Made by a program: the position numbers and the translations under genes
The notes under the pieces: model-generated
The model's database searches: none
Told to the model about the DNA's origin: nothing
What the model saw: the letters and a program-made list of their open reading frames with translations, nothing else
Part shown: positions 31,340-32,979 of the stretch, piece after piece
Position numbering within the stretch: the first letter of the stretch is position 1
Layout: every line of letters starts with the position of its first letter
NCBI GenBank assembly: GCA_024636635.1
Contig: JAGXGV010000085.1
Location: forward strand, 1-32,979
Source of the DNA: Puniceibacterium sp.
GTDB taxonomy: Bacteria; Pseudomonadota; Alphaproteobacteria; Rhodobacterales; Rhodobacteraceae
Direction: 5' to 3'
Length of the DNA: 32,979 nucleotides

Positions 31340-32979
31340 ATGACCGACGCAACTGCCGGAGCCGCCCCCGGGCAAGGACACGGCAAGGACGCCGCCGCCA
31401 AGGCCGCCGAAAAGCCGGGCCCGATGGTCGATGCCGATGGCCGCCCGCTCAAGGAAAGCCTGAACCGGTCCCTGCGCCTGCAAAAGATCCGGGCGCTGAT
31501 GCTGATCGCGCCGCTGCTGATTTTTGTGCTGCTGACCTTCATCGCGCCGATCGCCGACATGCTGTTCAGATCGGTCCAGAACGGCATCGTATCCGAAACG
31601 CTGCCGCGCACCACCGAACGGCTGGCCGACTGGGACGGCAGCACCGGCGAACTGCCCCAGGAGGACGTCTACGAGGGACTTTATTACGACCTGTTCATCG
31701 CCGCCGAACGCAAGCTGCACACGCGGCTGGGTTCGCGGCTGAACTACGAGATGACGGGCATGTCGTCGCTGTTCCGCCAGTCGGGCCGCAGCCTTGACGA
31801 CATCGGGGACATCTATTTTGACCAGTTCGACGATCTCGACCCCAACTGGGACGAGGCGATGCCGTGGGCCGAACTGATGGGCGACCCCGAGTGGCTGTCC
31901 GAAATGGCGGCCTGGGATCCGGACAGCGGCGACGACATGCCGTCATTCGAACTGGCCGACGGGATCGAGGATCTGCTGCCGCGCACGGCTGAAACCTATG
32001 CCGTGTTTGCCGAATTCACCCAGAACGAGGATGGCGACAGCCCGACCGAGGAAGAGCCTTGGGTACTGGTCCATACCGCGCTGTATCAGGATCTGATGGA
32101 GCAGGATGTTTCCAGCTACAGCGGACCGCAGGCGGCCATGCTCGTGACTGCGGATGCAGCCGTCGGCGAATTCGAATCGGTCACTTTCAAGGACGGAATG
32201 GAGGGTGTGGACGAGGACTGGCTGACCCACAGCACCTGGGAAACCATCAAGATGTACAGCCCGGATTTCACCAACGGCTATTTCCTGAACGCCGTGGACA
32301 TGCAGAAAACCCCTGAGGGCCCCGAATTCCGTCCCGAAAATGAGCGGATCTACGGGTTGTTGTTCAACCGGACGATGTTCATGTCGCTGATGATCACAGG
32401 CAGCTGTATCCTGCTGGGCTATCCCATTGCCTGGCTGCTGTCGAACGTGCGGGTGCGCACCGCCAACCTGCTGCTGATCCTTGTGCTGTTGCCGTTCTGG
32501 ACCTCGCTTCTGGTGCGGACCTCGGCCTGGAAGGTGATGCTGCAACAGCAGGGGGTGATCAACGATGTCCTTGTCTGGCTGGGCATGGTCGCCGATGGCA
32601 GCCGACTGGTGATGATCAACAACCAGTTCGGCACGATCGTGGCGATGACCCACATCCTGCTGCCTTTCATGATCCTGCCGCTTTATTCCGTGATGCAGAC
32701 CATCCCGCCAAGCTATCTGCGGGCGGCGAAATCCTTGGGCGCAACCAACTGGACAGCCTTCTGGCGAGTGTATTTTCCGCAATCGGTGCCAGGCATCGGC
32801 GCAGGCAGCATCCTCGTCTTCATCCTGTCCATCGGCTACTACATCACGCCCGAGATCGTCGGCGGCACCACCGGTACGTTCATCTCGAACCGGATCGCCT
32901 ATCACATATCAAGCTCGCTCAACTGGGGTCTGGCGGCGGCACTTGGTGCCATCCTACTCGCGGTCGTACTTGGCCTTTA
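31340..32979 (+). CDS. PotB-like ABC permease with an enlarged acidic loop, 3' end outside the window
   Basis: 546 codons are visible from ATG 31340 and the frame is still open at the window end. After a 50-residue cytoplasmic tail, helix 1 spans about 52-72. Residues 76-338 form one long hydrophilic segment rich in Asp and Glu, where PotB has only a short periplasmic loop. The permease core resumes at about 339, and RAAKSLGATNWTAFWRVYFP (461-480) is the EAA loop that contacts the ATPase. PotB-type proteins are usually about 290 aa. The extra part should lie in the periplasm beside the binding protein. The partner permease (PotC-like) would be expected just beyond the window. Confidence 0.88.
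   Translation, partial: MTDATAGAAPGQGHGKDAAAKAAEKPGPMVDADGRPLKESLNRSLRLQKIRALMLIAPLLIFVLLTFIAPIADMLFRSVQNGIVSETLPRTTERLADWDGSTGELPQEDVYEGLYYDLFIAAERKLHTRLGSRLNYEMTGMSSLFRQSGRSLDDIGDIYFDQFDDLDPNWDEAMPWAELMGDPEWLSEMAAWDPDSGDDMPSFELADGIEDLLPRTAETYAVFAEFTQNEDGDSPTEEEPWVLVHTALYQDLMEQDVSSYSGPQAAMLVTADAAVGEFESVTFKDGMEGVDEDWLTHSTWETIKMYSPDFTNGYFLNAVDMQKTPEGPEFRPENERIYGLLFNRTMFMSLMITGSCILLGYPIAWLLSNVRVRTANLLLILVLLPFWTSLLVRTSAWKVMLQQQGVINDVLVWLGMVADGSRLVMINNQFGTIVAMTHILLPFMILPLYSVMQTIPPSYLRAAKSLGATNWTAFWRVYFPQSVPGIGAGSILVFILSIGYYITPEIVGGTTGTFISNRIAYHISSSLNWGLAAALGAILLAVVLGL

Overview
The window is GC-rich, densely coded DNA that reads as a marine alphaproteobacterium, most likely a Rhodobacteraceae (Roseobacter-group) species. 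The basis is gene content and recognised families (Xsc plus SoeABC sulfonate/sulfite metabolism, a TauR-like MocR regulator, a KpsE with a long cytoplasmic N-terminus, a DoeA-like ectoine hydrolase) and palindromic GGGGGCGCTGCCCCC repeats of a kind I associate with that family. The genus cannot be named. No rRNA, tRNA, CRISPR array or insertion sequence was seen.

Layout. (1) 1-10517 is a surface-polysaccharide region: a truncated Gfo/Idh/MocA sugar oxidoreductase, a WecG/TagA glycosyltransferase, a minus-strand run of O-antigen polymerase/ligase, GT4 glycosyltransferase, OafA-type acyltransferase with SGNH domain, GMC oxidoreductase and SDR, and a second GT4 gene on the plus strand. The polymerase/ligase gene is interrupted by one in-frame TAG. 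(2) 10519-17183 is a C2-sulfonate block: xsc, an acetate-kinase remnant, and soeABC, in which sulfite released by Xsc would be oxidised in the cytoplasm. (3) 17258-19927 holds a DMT transporter coupled to mnmD, and divergently an FAD oxidoreductase that looks like the missing other half of MnmC. (4) 20035-21489 is a TauR-like MocR regulator. Its promoter and the xsc promoter both carry paired CTGGCCYTAT-type direct repeats resembling the known TauR site, so the two blocks are probably one regulon. (5) 21582-23811 is kpsE-kpsT without a kpsM, followed by a Tat-exported metallo-beta-lactamase-fold protein and a tandem palindromic repeat.

(6) 25095-32979 is the most promising module. A minus-strand operon (DoeA-like hydrolase, ArgE-like M20 deacetylase, GntR-FCD regulator) faces a plus-strand PotABCD-type uptake operon (ATPase, solute-binding protein, DUF1330 protein, permease with a very large acidic loop; the window ends inside the permease). 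The 449-bp region between them carries perfect palindromes and a plausible promoter. I infer an uptake-and-breakdown system for ectoine or a related cyclic amidine or N-acyl diamine, in which an M20 enzyme takes the place of DoeB and a polyamine-type ABC importer that of the usual ectoine transporters. The substrate is unproven.
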